Shown in pieces: positions 49,349 through 60,700 of a stretch of 64,000 nucleotides of DNA. A model generated the notes under the pieces. It was not told the origin of the DNA and did not search any database. It was given only the letters and a program-made list of their open reading frames with translations. The DNA comes from Mesaphorura yosii (lineage: Eukaryota > Arthropoda > Collembola > Poduromorpha > Tullbergiidae), in contig WIXG01000114.1 in NCBI GenBank assembly GCA_009869945.1, positions 62,001 to 126,000 of the forward strand, read 5' to 3'. A program made the position numbers and the translations under genes. Numbering within the stretch: position 1 is the first letter of the stretch; each line of letters opens with the position of its first letter.

Positions 49349-50958
49349 ATGGATAAACGAATTCCAGTCAAATTATCTGACAACTCCGTCCTCGACACGG
49401 AATTCTCATCAATTCGTGAAAGGTAAGTCCAAAGCATGGTAATTTGCGCTTCATTAACGCGAATGCCATCTCAAATTACACCGTGACATTTAATATTTGA
49501 CTAATAATCGCACCGTTCTGTGCTGTATCAGATTCGATGCCGAAATGAGGCGCATGGAGGACGAAATGAACAGTTTCCGCTCCCAACTTCTGCAACGACA
49601 AGACAACTTTTTCAACAAGCCGTCCAGGTAAGTCATCCTGCTACATGAGTCTGGCCGAATTGAGTTGTTTGGAGTTGTATATTGTTCGCCTTTCTTTCAA
49701 TGACATTTCTTAATTAGAGTCCAAAATCCAATTAAAGTTTCAAGGTTTTTTGCTGCTACTCTTTTCTGCTTTATTGGCTAAACCCATTAATCCAATTTAT
49801 TTACTCTGCTGGTCGGATGATGTAATTTTATATTCATACTTGGCGAATAATGAAAGTCATGTGATGCGTTGATTGAACTTCATGAAATTAATAGATTAAA
49901 ATTAGTGTTAGGTTGTACATCGAAAGAATATTGAAAAACTAAAATGATTAATTCGATCTAACTCTAACCTCAGCTTCCTTTCGGACGATTTACTCGGCGA
50001 TTCTGCCTCATCTTTCAGAACGTCATCGCAAACTCAATCTTCACAACACCTCAGGTTAATTTAACAATGGTATCTAATTGTTGTCCGCTTCAGCATAGTA
50101 GCCAGTACTAATTTACTCATATGAATTGAGCTTGGCTTTGGGTTTGCTTCAGCATTCGACTCTTCAGCTTGTGTGACCGTGCATTGTGGACAAACCAACT
50201 ATCAACTTGATTCTGCAGAATTTCTTTTAATGCATTTTAGTTACTGAATCACTTCAGTCACTTTAAACTCTTGCCCAGATTAAAATCGTTAGATTTAATT
50301 CATTCTCTTCTGAATCATTCAATTTACTTTTAATTGAGCCGCTTGACATATTTACGCATGTTTGTTGAAAACCTGTGAATTGCTGTGAATCTTGTCTAAC
50401 CTTATCTGTTTGTGTTGTGACCGCATTTGTTTAGTCTAGAGTGTCCTAACTAACGGCCTCTTCTCCTTGCATTTCAGCACCTCATCTGCTGGTAATATTT
50501 TGGATGGACTCAACTCTCCGTTGATCCAGGACGATGGCGATGGCAAATCACTCAAGCTTCGTTTTGATGTGAGTTGAATTTATACCCTCACGCGTACGCG
50601 TACAAATAAGACTGGAAGCAAATGATAAATTAATGTATGTTTCTATAATCAGGTCTCTCAGTACGCACCGGAGGAGATTGTTCTGAAAACTGTCGACAAC
50701 AAATTGCTTGTAAGTACAAGCCCTCCCCAGCTGATCTGGATAGTATCTGCACTGTGGCTAATTGAATTAATTTGTGTCCAGGTTCATGCTAAACACGAAG
50801 AGAAATCTGAGACCAAGTCCGTGTACAGAGAATACAATCGGGAGTTCTTGCTTCCAAGCGGAGTTAATCCCGAACTTATTCGTTCATCTCTTTCGAAAGA
50901 CGGTGTTTTGACTGTGGAAGCTCCACTTCCGCAATCTGCCCTCCCAGCACCAAAATAA
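49349..50958 (+). CDS. HspB8: Small heat-shock protein, HspB8/CG14207 type
   Basis: Exons: 49349-49422, 49532-49627, optional 49974-50054, 50478-50568, 50653-50709, 50782-50958. The product is 164 residues, or 191 with the optional exon. The N-terminal part has a charged helical segment (FDAEMRRMEDEMNSFR). The alpha-crystallin domain fills the second half: KSLKLRFDVSQYAPEEIVLK, LLVHAKHEEKS, VYREYNREFLLPSGV, LSKDGVLTVEAPLP. It closely resembles Drosophila CG14207 (HspB8), including the SPLIQD lead-in. The protein is an ATP-independent cytosolic chaperone; in flies it works with the BAG co-chaperone Starvin in chaperone-assisted autophagy of muscle proteins. The C terminus ends LPAPK and lacks an I-x-I/V motif, while an IPV sits near the N terminus (KRIPVKL). 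Introns at conserved-looking positions argue for a real gene rather than a processed copy. Confidence 0.92.
49974..50054 (+). other. Candidate cassette exon of the HspB8 gene
   Basis: An 81-base open segment is flanked by CTAACCTCAG and by a GTTAATT donor. It has the same phase (2) at both ends as the neighbouring junctions, so including or skipping it keeps the frame. It would add about 27 Ser/Gln/Asp-rich residues (starting FLSDDLLGDS) in the variable linker before the alpha-crystallin domain. The donor is weaker than those of the other exons, which suggests optional use. Confidence 0.5.
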
Positions 50959-52079
50959 GCAAACCACCTGCCTGCGGAACTTAATCTCAACCATCGCAGA
51001 AAAACAGCACGTTATCTAAAGCGTACTATTAAATTAACAAACTTCTAGCTTTTCCTGAAACCAACACCATTTGCAACATCCGGTCTAAATTAGAACTACT
51101 TGTTTCCTGATGATACTACCATACTAAGTACTTTAATGCTAAACATATTAATACTTACAGCAAAAGTATTCAAGGCCTTTTGGTTATCTCATCTTTTCGA
51201 AATAACATGTATAACTCACGATTGCTAAAATAACACTTGGAGCCTTATAAATTACTGAAGCGAATAAATAAAATTGACCGATGATTTCTTGTAAATCTCC
51301 TGTATAGTTTCATTGATCTTGACATTTCTGTATAGAAGAGCCATCAGTTATATTAGCTGTATCTGGAATCAGTCTTAGTTTTAACGTATCGTTTAAGTTG
51401 TACATTTGCAAATCCGCCTTTGTTCTTCAGTGCGTGGGATCTTTCAGTTAGAAGCGGTGGAATTCGATCCCATTGCTAAATTTCTTGTTGATTCCGTGTA
51501 GCCTGAAACGGCGCAGTACCACATTCACAGGAAAGGACTCCGATTACCCATGGTGCACCCATAAAATCTTCAGCATCTTCAGCGCGACCAGGTTCTTGTC
51601 CTTAATCTGTAACAAAAGCATGCACTCAAACGAGCAAACCCACTACAAACAGGAGTTACATTCTACTGCAGTGCAATTCCGCAATTCAGTCGAAACTTAG
51701 TTAATTGGATCATTGACATGTCAAAAATTTGGACTACTGATATGACACGTTCCACGTGTATTTATGTCCAAAAGCTCATAAATGACGTCCCTCGTGTCTA
51801 ACCATAGTCATATTATCCGACCATATCATAACTATATTATCTTCCAAGAGAAAGTGTGAAACAAAGAACTATTCGAGGAGTTGAAGTCGTGGCATCAGCT
51901 GATGATGTTCACAAGTAGCAAGCGGCCCGGTTAGAGTAAAAAAAAACTGGAACAGGGTCCGATCGATTGTTTCCTTTTTACCAAAACCTGTGGCGAAATC
52001 AACGATTTATTGTTTCACGGCATTCGTAATTTTGTATTATAATCGTGAACGTTTCGTGGTATGTGACAAATCCTACTGC
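50959..52079. other. 3' UTR of HspB8 and upstream region of the CABLES gene
   Basis: A double AATAAATAAA at 51263-51272 is the likely poly(A) signal of the HspB8 gene, about 305 bases after its stop. The remainder up to 52079 should hold the CABLES promoter and 5' UTR. I cannot identify the start site. Confidence 0.45.
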
Positions 52080-54107
52080 ATGTCTTCAAGCGATTATAAA
52101 ATGCAACAAAGTAAAAGGAGACTTGCAGCCATTTCATTCCTATCCAACATTTCTTTGGATGGAACCTTCAAAGACAAGGTACATCAAACTGATTCGGTTA
52201 ATGATGGAGTCGCACATTCATCGGCTGGAGCCGGTGAAGACCCGAGGAATCACGATGCGCTGGCCCAGGCTGAAGTGCACCTGGTCCATGAGCCTGAAGA
52301 ACACGAGACAAAAGAATTCGGATTCGGTGGCAGCCACAGGACAAGCAGGGTCGGCTCAATTGATGACGAAATATTTTTTGACGCTCATGTTGTTGCCAGA
52401 CGAAGGTAAGCAAGTGAATACTATGAATTAACGCCGATTGCAGTGACACCACGGTTGACTTTCTGTCCAGGCTAAACACTGGCGGGGAAGGTGTCGTATT
52501 GCCTGGACTCTCGCGGGGACGACAAGCTGAAGCTGGAATGACTGTCAATTACACTGCACGAAAGACCCATTTCAGCAGCAGTGAGAGCATTGAGAATGGT
52601 ATGGACATAGCAAGATTATTCATAACAAATTCAAGCGAATCGTTAGAAATTTTGGAGTGGTTTGTATTGTATTCCACTTTAAGCTGGAGGACCGATTAAG
52701 GGCGCCGGTTTGTCCACAACGAATATCTCGGAGTCATCGTTAGAGGCGCTAAGGGAAATCAGATGGATTCCAAAGGCTGACATAACTCCTGCCAAACTTA
52801 TAATTAATGCTGAACGTCTGGTGGTGGCCACTCCTGGGCGCTCGCCATGGCTTGTATTTTCAGTCATACCATATCGTGATCACCGACAATCAAAACTCAT
52901 TAGGTGCGCCATTTTTACACGACTCTCAAGGGTCAAACCCACTCAGCGAAGAACGAATCACAATATCTAATCTTGTTTTTCGACTTGGGTATTGTAAAGA
53001 TGAAATTATTCTTACAGAGCTACCGGCACCGAAGGAAGCAGACGTGTTCGAAATATCTCTGGAAGCAGGCCTCTCTTGACGCATGTAGATCGACCGGACC
53101 CTGATCCACTGGAGCTATTATTTCATCAAGATTGCGAAGAAATCAGTTACTCTTCTTTGCTTCAAGCGAACATGGAGACAGAATCGTCCGACCAAGATGA
53201 AGAAGTGTACTTGCCAAGACCTCCTGCCCGCTATTACTCTGTGTCGAGGTTTGTGAATAAAGTCTCATTAATGGAAGATAAACTTCGTTCTCTAAGAGCG
53301 TACTTACAAAATTCTTGAAGGTACTTCTCGACAGAAAGTGGGAAAATTCAGCCACACGGTGGATATTTGGGCAACAATTCCACGCCGCCGGAATATAGCA
53401 GCGAATTCTTGGAGAGGCGGGACATGTTCAGATCATACGGGAAATATTCGCCTTACATTCTTGACGATTCTGAGTTTCTAGCCGGCAAGCATCGCACTTT
53501 ACTCACCTTTTCGTCTTACATTACGTCTGTCATTGAGTACTGCAAGCCAGCTGACTTGAAGAAGGAACTAAACGACAAATTTCGTGACAAGTTCCCCAAC
53601 ATTCAACTCACGCTCAGCAAACTCCGCAGGTGCGTCAACCAATCAAGCGCAAATTAATGGCTCGTCTCATTTTTCGTGATCTTTCAATCTTTCACAGCTT
53701 AAAACGTGAAATGAGGAAGGTTGCTAAGAACGAGTGTAACATTGACCTGCTGATTGTCGCTCAAGCATACGTTTACTTTGAGAAGTTAATTCTCAAGTCG
53801 TTTGTCACAAAATCAAATCGGAAATACTGTTCGGGCGCATGCCTGCTCCTATCTGCAAAGTTAAACGATATCAAAGGCCAACACCTATTTAATCTCATCG
53901 AGGTACGTCAAAACCTGGTGCAGATCTCCTAATTTGAGGGTTTAATCAACAATTTTCTGTGATTAGGTCATTGAAAGATCGTTCCGCGTCAACAAGAAGG
54001 ATCTCTTCAAGTACGAGTTCGCCATAATGATCGCGCTCGAGTTTTCTCTTCTTATTCCTACCTGGCAGTTGCTGCCTCACTTCCAAAGACTGCTATACGA
54101 ATCCTAA
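52080..54107 (+). CDS. CABLES-type CDK5/ABL substrate with cyclin-like C terminus
   Basis: Seven exons, 52080-52405, 52444-52598, 52684-52903, 53018-53248, 53321-53629, 53698-53902 and 53967-54107, join in phase to 528 residues. The N terminus has the CABLES hallmark [18 protein letters not shown]. The middle has [13 protein letters not shown] and EEISYSSLL. The C-terminal cyclin-box-like region (from about residue 350) is diagnostic: [73 protein letters not shown]. Vertebrate CABLES1/2 bind CDK2, CDK3 and CDK5 and link them to inhibitory tyrosine kinases such as Wee1 and Abl. The same adaptor role is inferred here. The start is uncertain: ATG 52080 or 52101, or an upstream exon. Introns are very short (39-114 bp). 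Confidence 0.88.
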
Positions 54108-54171
54108 GTTGACTCCTGACTGTTTACTTTATTTAATATTTCAATTCACAAATATTTTGTATGCTGAAACG

Positions 54172-54177
54172 AATAAA
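54172..54177 (+). terminator. Poly(A) signal of the CABLES gene
   Basis: AATAAA 65 bases downstream of the TAA stop at 54105-54107. Confidence 0.6.
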
Positions 54178-57100
54178 ATTATATTCATTAGATGTGTTCC
54201 GCCAAGGCGCAATTTATTATGCTGTGTATCGTAAATGTCCGAAAATGGAGTGGAACAAGAATTTATGATCTTGATTCGGATGACCATCAACTTTCCACCC
54301 TTGTATCTTTAGGTAACGTTTGAACTTTGCGACATGACATGACACAATAAAACACAAAACCAACATTTAACCCGGATATTCACACGGCATGAGATTCCTT
54401 ATCACAGCGCCCTCAGATACGACAGTCACGTTCAGTAGTTCAGTAGGCAATCGGGTAATAAATTCTCAGCTTCACATCATTTTATTTAAAGGTCCTAAAT
54501 GAAGTATAGACATTCAACACTGGTTGGTGTTTTATTGCTGCGATAACATGTTATCACGAGATCTTGATTTGGCCGTCCAGCACAAACTCAAAACAAGTTA
54601 ACTAGCAGTCGAGATTGCTCGTCACAAAAGTAAGAAAAGATATTAAATCGATCTGAAAGTAAAACAATCAAACGTAACGCGACGATTTCAAGTCCGTCAA
54701 GTCTGAACTCAAGTTTTTGCGCAGTCAAGAATTATGTCACTTATATTTTTATTTGTATTTAAATAATTTGCGAGGAATGAAGAAACAATATGCAACATTC
54801 TCGTCAATCCTGAATATGGAGTAATCCGCCAGATTACAAGGATTCTTACTTCATTGTCTGCTTATCACCGAGCGATCCGAGCCAAGAGCCAACATCATGA
54901 CTTACTGCCGTAAACATGACAAGTTTTAACTGAATTTGAGTTTGCGTCTCGGATTCTTGATTTTGGCGTCTGATACCTGTTTAGAAGGTACTTTACGAAT
55001 TTACGATCAACCTGTGCTGCGACTGTGTCGGCAGTCTGGCTTCTTTGCACACAAGATACATCTTTGTTGATGGTGTACCAGATTTATGCCATTTACGTAT
55101 GTATCTAGAACAAATTCTTACAATGCAACAACATGGCAGCAGACAGAAGTGCAATTTAAATGCTAAAATGTCTTGGTCTCGGTCTTGACTTTTATTGACA
55201 CCGATATTTAAATGAGAATTTGAATTTATTATTCAAGATGAACACTCAGCTTGCCAACGTTATTGTATCATCGTCTTGATGATTCTTGTCAGCAAGCCAA
55301 AAGCAGGCTTCTTGGTGGAGTATTGCATGGTAGTTCGAGTCATGTAATCAAACTCATACTCATCTTGAAGACTGTGTACTTGGACTTGTTTTCCATATCG
55401 TTAAAAAATCAAGTTGTTAACGGTACTTCTGACTAAGTTGGGATTTTAATCTGAATTTGGTATTATGGATATTTACTCATTAAAAACGCCTAATTAGCAT
55501 GTTTGCATCGGTAATGGGAATCTGCCTCCCAGCGACTTATTCGCAAGTTGTAAACAGAATCTGCCACTGACGAGATGTGATTTATTAATTGACTGATATT
55601 TCGAACTCAGTGACTCGACATCTGAGACTCGACCTTGGCATTTTAAAATTCATCGCATGATCTCCGACGTTCTTCGATATCCGAAGGGTGTGTTACAGAA
55701 TTGAGTTGTTCAGGTACCAATAACAAAAGGCGGGAGATAACTGATAATGAATTAATTCAAAATTCATCGTAAATGTGCAGGTAAAAATCGATCTGACATG
55801 ATAAGGCATTTCAACAATAGTCACGAAGGGCTTTTCGTTTCAGGTACATTTCACCTGTATGAATACAAAATGACTTCATACGGGCATGCCATTTACAATT
55901 TGGCAGGGATCTCAAATGTCAAATGAGCTTATAAGTCTTAAAACCGATTTGATTTGCAGACAAATTAATGCACTTCGAAACGGATCTAACCAAATCAACG
56001 GTTGTCAAAAGTATTTGACCGGAATGCGAAAAAGTGCAAAATGTGAGCCAAGCTTGTTGACGCGCGATGACGAAGCTTCAACCGGAAAGAAATAACGAAA
56101 ACGAGAACAACATTTCTGCATCCGGGAATCAAAAGTTTGATTGGATCAACGATCAACTTTCGTTTGCCTTCTGCAAATGAAACAAAAAATGAGCCCGGGG
56201 AAACGAGAATGAGTACGGGAATGTACGGGAATTGCACGCCGGGTGCAAGAACAAGAACCATGCAAAATCACCTGCAAGGTTCGCTGAAGTGGCTGAAGGG
56301 AAAGGTAAACAAAAAGGTTACAGGCAGAAAAACTGGGACTGGGCCGAATTTTCAGGTTTGTGTTAAAATGCAACCAGCAGCATGAGCGTCCTGCAATTTG
56401 CAATGCTATTTTACTTTTCTTCCAAGCCTGAAATCTTTTCAATACAGCTTTGTAATTATGCGAGGAGTTTAAGGAGATTTGTGGAGTAAACAATAACAGT
56501 CGCCGGTGGCTTTGTTGCTTGAAGTTGAAGCGTAGAGTATTCAAGCACCGCAGAACAACGACCTGCCTCCATTTGCAATTAAGGTAATTTACTACTTCGC
56601 TTCGATAAGGAAGTCTGAGTTAATTGTGTTTGGTTGGACTCGGACGGAATATTTGATTAAAGGAATTAAATTGTCGCGGATTAGCTTCAGCTGAGTTAAG
56701 AAATTAAAAATTCACGATGAAAAGTAGATTTTGAGTCCAACACAAGCAGAGGAGTCTAGCTGAAGAATAAAGCATAGACTTTATAAGTCAAGTTTGGCAA
56801 AATGCATAATGCGCGGAGAGAGAAACCTGTATTTCTCCGTAATACATAATTTGGACTCATATCAAGTACGTGAATGATGTATACGACAAATTGGAAGATA
56901 TTTGGCATCTGTGCAATGCGATGTGATGTTATGCAGTGACCATCTCGTATTCAGGCTTGAGTTCAACCTTAAACCTGCCACTTACGTAAAGAATGGGAAA
57001 AGTAGAATTTGAGATCAATTTAATTGTACATTCAGTGATGATACGAAAAAATGTACAATGATCATTCACAAATCCACTTGACTATGACTGCAGCGTGGCT

Positions 57101-57737
57101 TGACTTTCTGACCATGAACAGAACTGATTTGGTGGCATTTGTGCATGGTGCAGACGAGAGTTGTCTTGTGTGCCGTGAAAGAAGATCTCTCTTTGCATAC
57201 TCTATGACATGGTCACTAGCATGGCATCAGCATGGTAAAAGTCTTCTTTCGCACTTCGACCAGCTCATTGTTGGCTGTGCTGTCGTTTCGCGAATCCCAT
57301 TTCTTTAGTGTGTGAGCAGGATCTATTGTTGCATAACTAGTTTCTCAACAAGTGACATAAGGAACACAGAGGCTCCTTAGCCACCAGGTACAGAGGGGCT
57401 GAAATGCAAAGGCGAAAGCCAGGCAATACCACTGCTGAAAACGAAACAAGCAAAGTGCCCAAATCCTAGCTCAAGCTTCAGTTTCTCAGAAGACTGAGTC
57501 AGTTTTTAATCAGTCGCAAACTATTCTGGTGAGTGAAGAGTCTCGTAATTGCAGTGGTGACATGAGACTAAAGTGACTGCGAACGCGTCAAGTGAATTGA
57601 TTCTTACTTCATCTGGTGGTCAGCGTGATTGGTGGTGGTGATTTCGTGTTTCTTTCGGTTCTGGAACACTTGAACAGTGCAGTGCCTGGAACTCGTATCT
57701 TGAATTAGTAATGAGACTTTTGGATTGATCTACTAAT
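54178..57737. other. Intergenic region upstream of the Spätzle gene
   Basis: About 3.5 kb with no supportable exon, RNA gene or mobile element. Its last few hundred bases must contain the 5' UTR exon of the Spätzle gene, which ends at 57740 with the start codon itself. Confidence 0.4.
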
Positions 57738-60700
57738 ATGGTAAGTTAAGTTAATAACATGTACGTGGCTTGGTTAACTCATTTTCCAAACTAATACAGC
57801 AGAAATGCTTGATGCTTCGAAAGTTTAAGAGTTAAGAAAGTTTCGTAGTTTCATTTAAAATTCCGAAGTCAATCCTCGCCCGTGATATGACTTCAAGTCA
57901 CCGTCAACTTTACCACATTCGTCATTCTTTACGAAAAAAAAGAATTTTTTAACGGCGTTGGTGCTGGCAGTTCGTTTACAAATTGCTCGCGAGACTCCTG
58001 CCGTTAACAAAATTGAGAAACGTTGCACTTATAGATTAATCTCATACAGGCGAAATTTCAACCAGTATGAATTACCAGAATTGTATTTGAACAGGCCACA
58101 GTCGTGAATTATGAGTGCGCGGTACACATTTAATGAATACCGTAAAATATGCGGGCTCACCCATCATGGTCCATTCGATTTCACTTGCCATATAAAATCG
58201 TGCTCCAAATTCTGTCTAAGGTGAACGTGGCGGAGCAAATTAAGTCAAAAAGCCCACGTACGCGCTCGCAAAAGCTCGCGTACGTGCAGGATTTCATTCA
58301 TCGTGCATGGTTAGCAATAGTTAATGGCCTTAATCAACATTAAAACGCTGCTCGTGTGGTATTTAGCGTAGTTTAGTCAGGAGTATTGTTTATTTTGTAA
58401 TATTCAGACGTAAAAGCCATACGACTAACCTCATTTAGAAACTGAAACCGGTTTTTAACATTTGACCTACTCGGATGTGTGTTGTCTCCACTCGGCTGCA
58501 TTCATGGCATGGTTGGCGTGTTGAATGGGCCTTCTACGTGCGAGAATGATTAAATGTTACAAGGCACCCAAATTGGGTTTGAGTGATTTACTCGTTATGT
58601 GATTGAAGATGATGCAAACTGCAAAGTTGACGAGCGAAAAATAATAACGCGATTGACATGCCAAAGACAGAACATTAAACAACAAAACTCGCGACTTGTG
58701 ATTCAGCCACGCCGATGAACTGACACGCAACGAACGGATGCAGTCTGAACGAATTTCGATGGTCCACATGAACTACTGACACTGAATTTGATTTCAGGGT
58801 CATCCAACCATTTTCCTTCCCTTTCTGCTGCTCATCTTGGCAGCAGTCACTGTCAACACGATTCGCGTCCCTTCCGCCATTCCCTTCCCACACAGGGACG
58901 AACTAGAGTACTTAACGTCGGAGGAAGAAGAACGCCTGATTTACGGAGGAGATGAATCGGTCATCATGTCCAAAATTAAGGACATGCCTGATGGACTGAT
59001 GCATCCACCAAATCCAAAATCTCTACCAGTGCCAACAATGGACCCACCACTGCCAGAGGGCCTTGGGAGGAGGCCTTCAAAGTCCAACCGAGGCTTCCCA
59101 TTTCGGATCCCACGCGTCTTCCTTAAGGTAAGCGCCTGACTTTTTGTTGTGCTTGAAATAGATCAAGCCTTCACTACCCATTTTGGGCAAGCTTCTTACA
59201 CAAATGCCAATTGCAAATGACACTTTCAGCAAGGAGCTCGGCTTATTACACCATTGAACCGAAAACCTCGAACACGGGTTGGCTCAGAGGTGCCCGTTCC
59301 GAGTTACCGTGCCCGGCCATCTTCTCTGGTGTCCAGTGAGCCAGATCAGTTGGAGGTTGCGTTCAAGAGAATTGAGATCATGGCATCCAGAGCTGGGCTC
59401 AACATGTCTGCCATGCCACGAAGAACTCAAATGCAAGTATTGAATCGCCTTGTGCCAAAACTTCCACCTAAACTCGCGTACTTGGTAAAAACGGAAATGA
59501 AGGATCCTTCCAACAAAATGTATCAATATCTTCCCGAACCGATGAAGGATCCATTGATTGAAGATACCCAAGCATTCGTGAGCTCGTACATCGAAGACGA
59601 CACGCATTTGACGGACGAATTTAGTGACTTTTCCGTGCATCAGCCCGCAGCAGTGAAGAAACCAGATTTTGATGCATCAAAAGTCAGCATCACAGTCACG
59701 GACGAGGATATTGTAGAGTCACATGAACAATTTGGGCACTTGCCAAGTATCACGACCGAGAAGTACGACGATGACAAAGGAGCCCCAAATTTCGTCTTGA
59801 TTCCTCCCAGTGAATTACACGAAGATCTTCACGACTTCAATTCCCACAAGTATGAGGCTCACACCCACAACATGGAAAGGGATCCGATGTACTCTCGAAA
59901 TGTAAAAGAAACCAAAGCAAAATCGGCCTCATCACAGCCAGATTACTTGGACAGTCAATCTTCGGATAATCTGCCTTCAATCGTTTCATCCGCCAGTAAA
60001 CCAGCGCAGCCATTGCGTGCAGACAAAGCACTGAAATTGGATCAGCTGAAAACTGCGAAACCAACAGTTCGCGTTTCTCTTCCAACCAAAGACCGTTTTG
60101 TGACAATTCCACAGCAAAAGACCAAGTTTCATAATCTGACCGAACCGATTCGAGTGAGCATAATCAGCAAGGACCGCATTTCAATCAACCGATCATCCGA
60201 TCCGGTCGTAAAAGTGATACACATTCAGCCGGTTAAGCCTGTGGGAGAAGAAGAAAGTAAATCTGAGGAGATTCCTGCTGTGGTTGAGGAAGTGAAAGAA
60301 GAGGAAAAGAACCCAATTGCTGAAAACGAAGCACACAAACACTTGACTCGTGTCAAGCTGATCACAAAGGACGTTATCAAGGCCGAAGAAGACAAGTACA
60401 AACTGAGCCAACAGAAACAGCGGGCAAGGACCACAACGACCACAACCACAACAATGAGAACCACAACGAGACCAGCAAGCAAGAATGCATCCGTGGCAGC
60501 GCCCACAATGGATCCTGACATCATGCTAAAGTTGGATATGTACGACGATAATGATTGGTCGGAGAATACCAACTACGACGACTTTTGGGCAGACCAATAC
60601 GACTTAACTGATGAGGAAATCGCTGCCACGGTGGCTGAACTAAAGAAGTATGAAGAACAGAGTGCAATCGACAACAGTCTGGAGCAGGAGTACCCATGGA

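Noticed and set aside
60225-60572. Minus-strand open frame of 115 codons (Val/Ser-rich)
   Set aside because: It is the complement of the Thr and Glu-rich part of the Spätzle prodomain, with no signals of its own.
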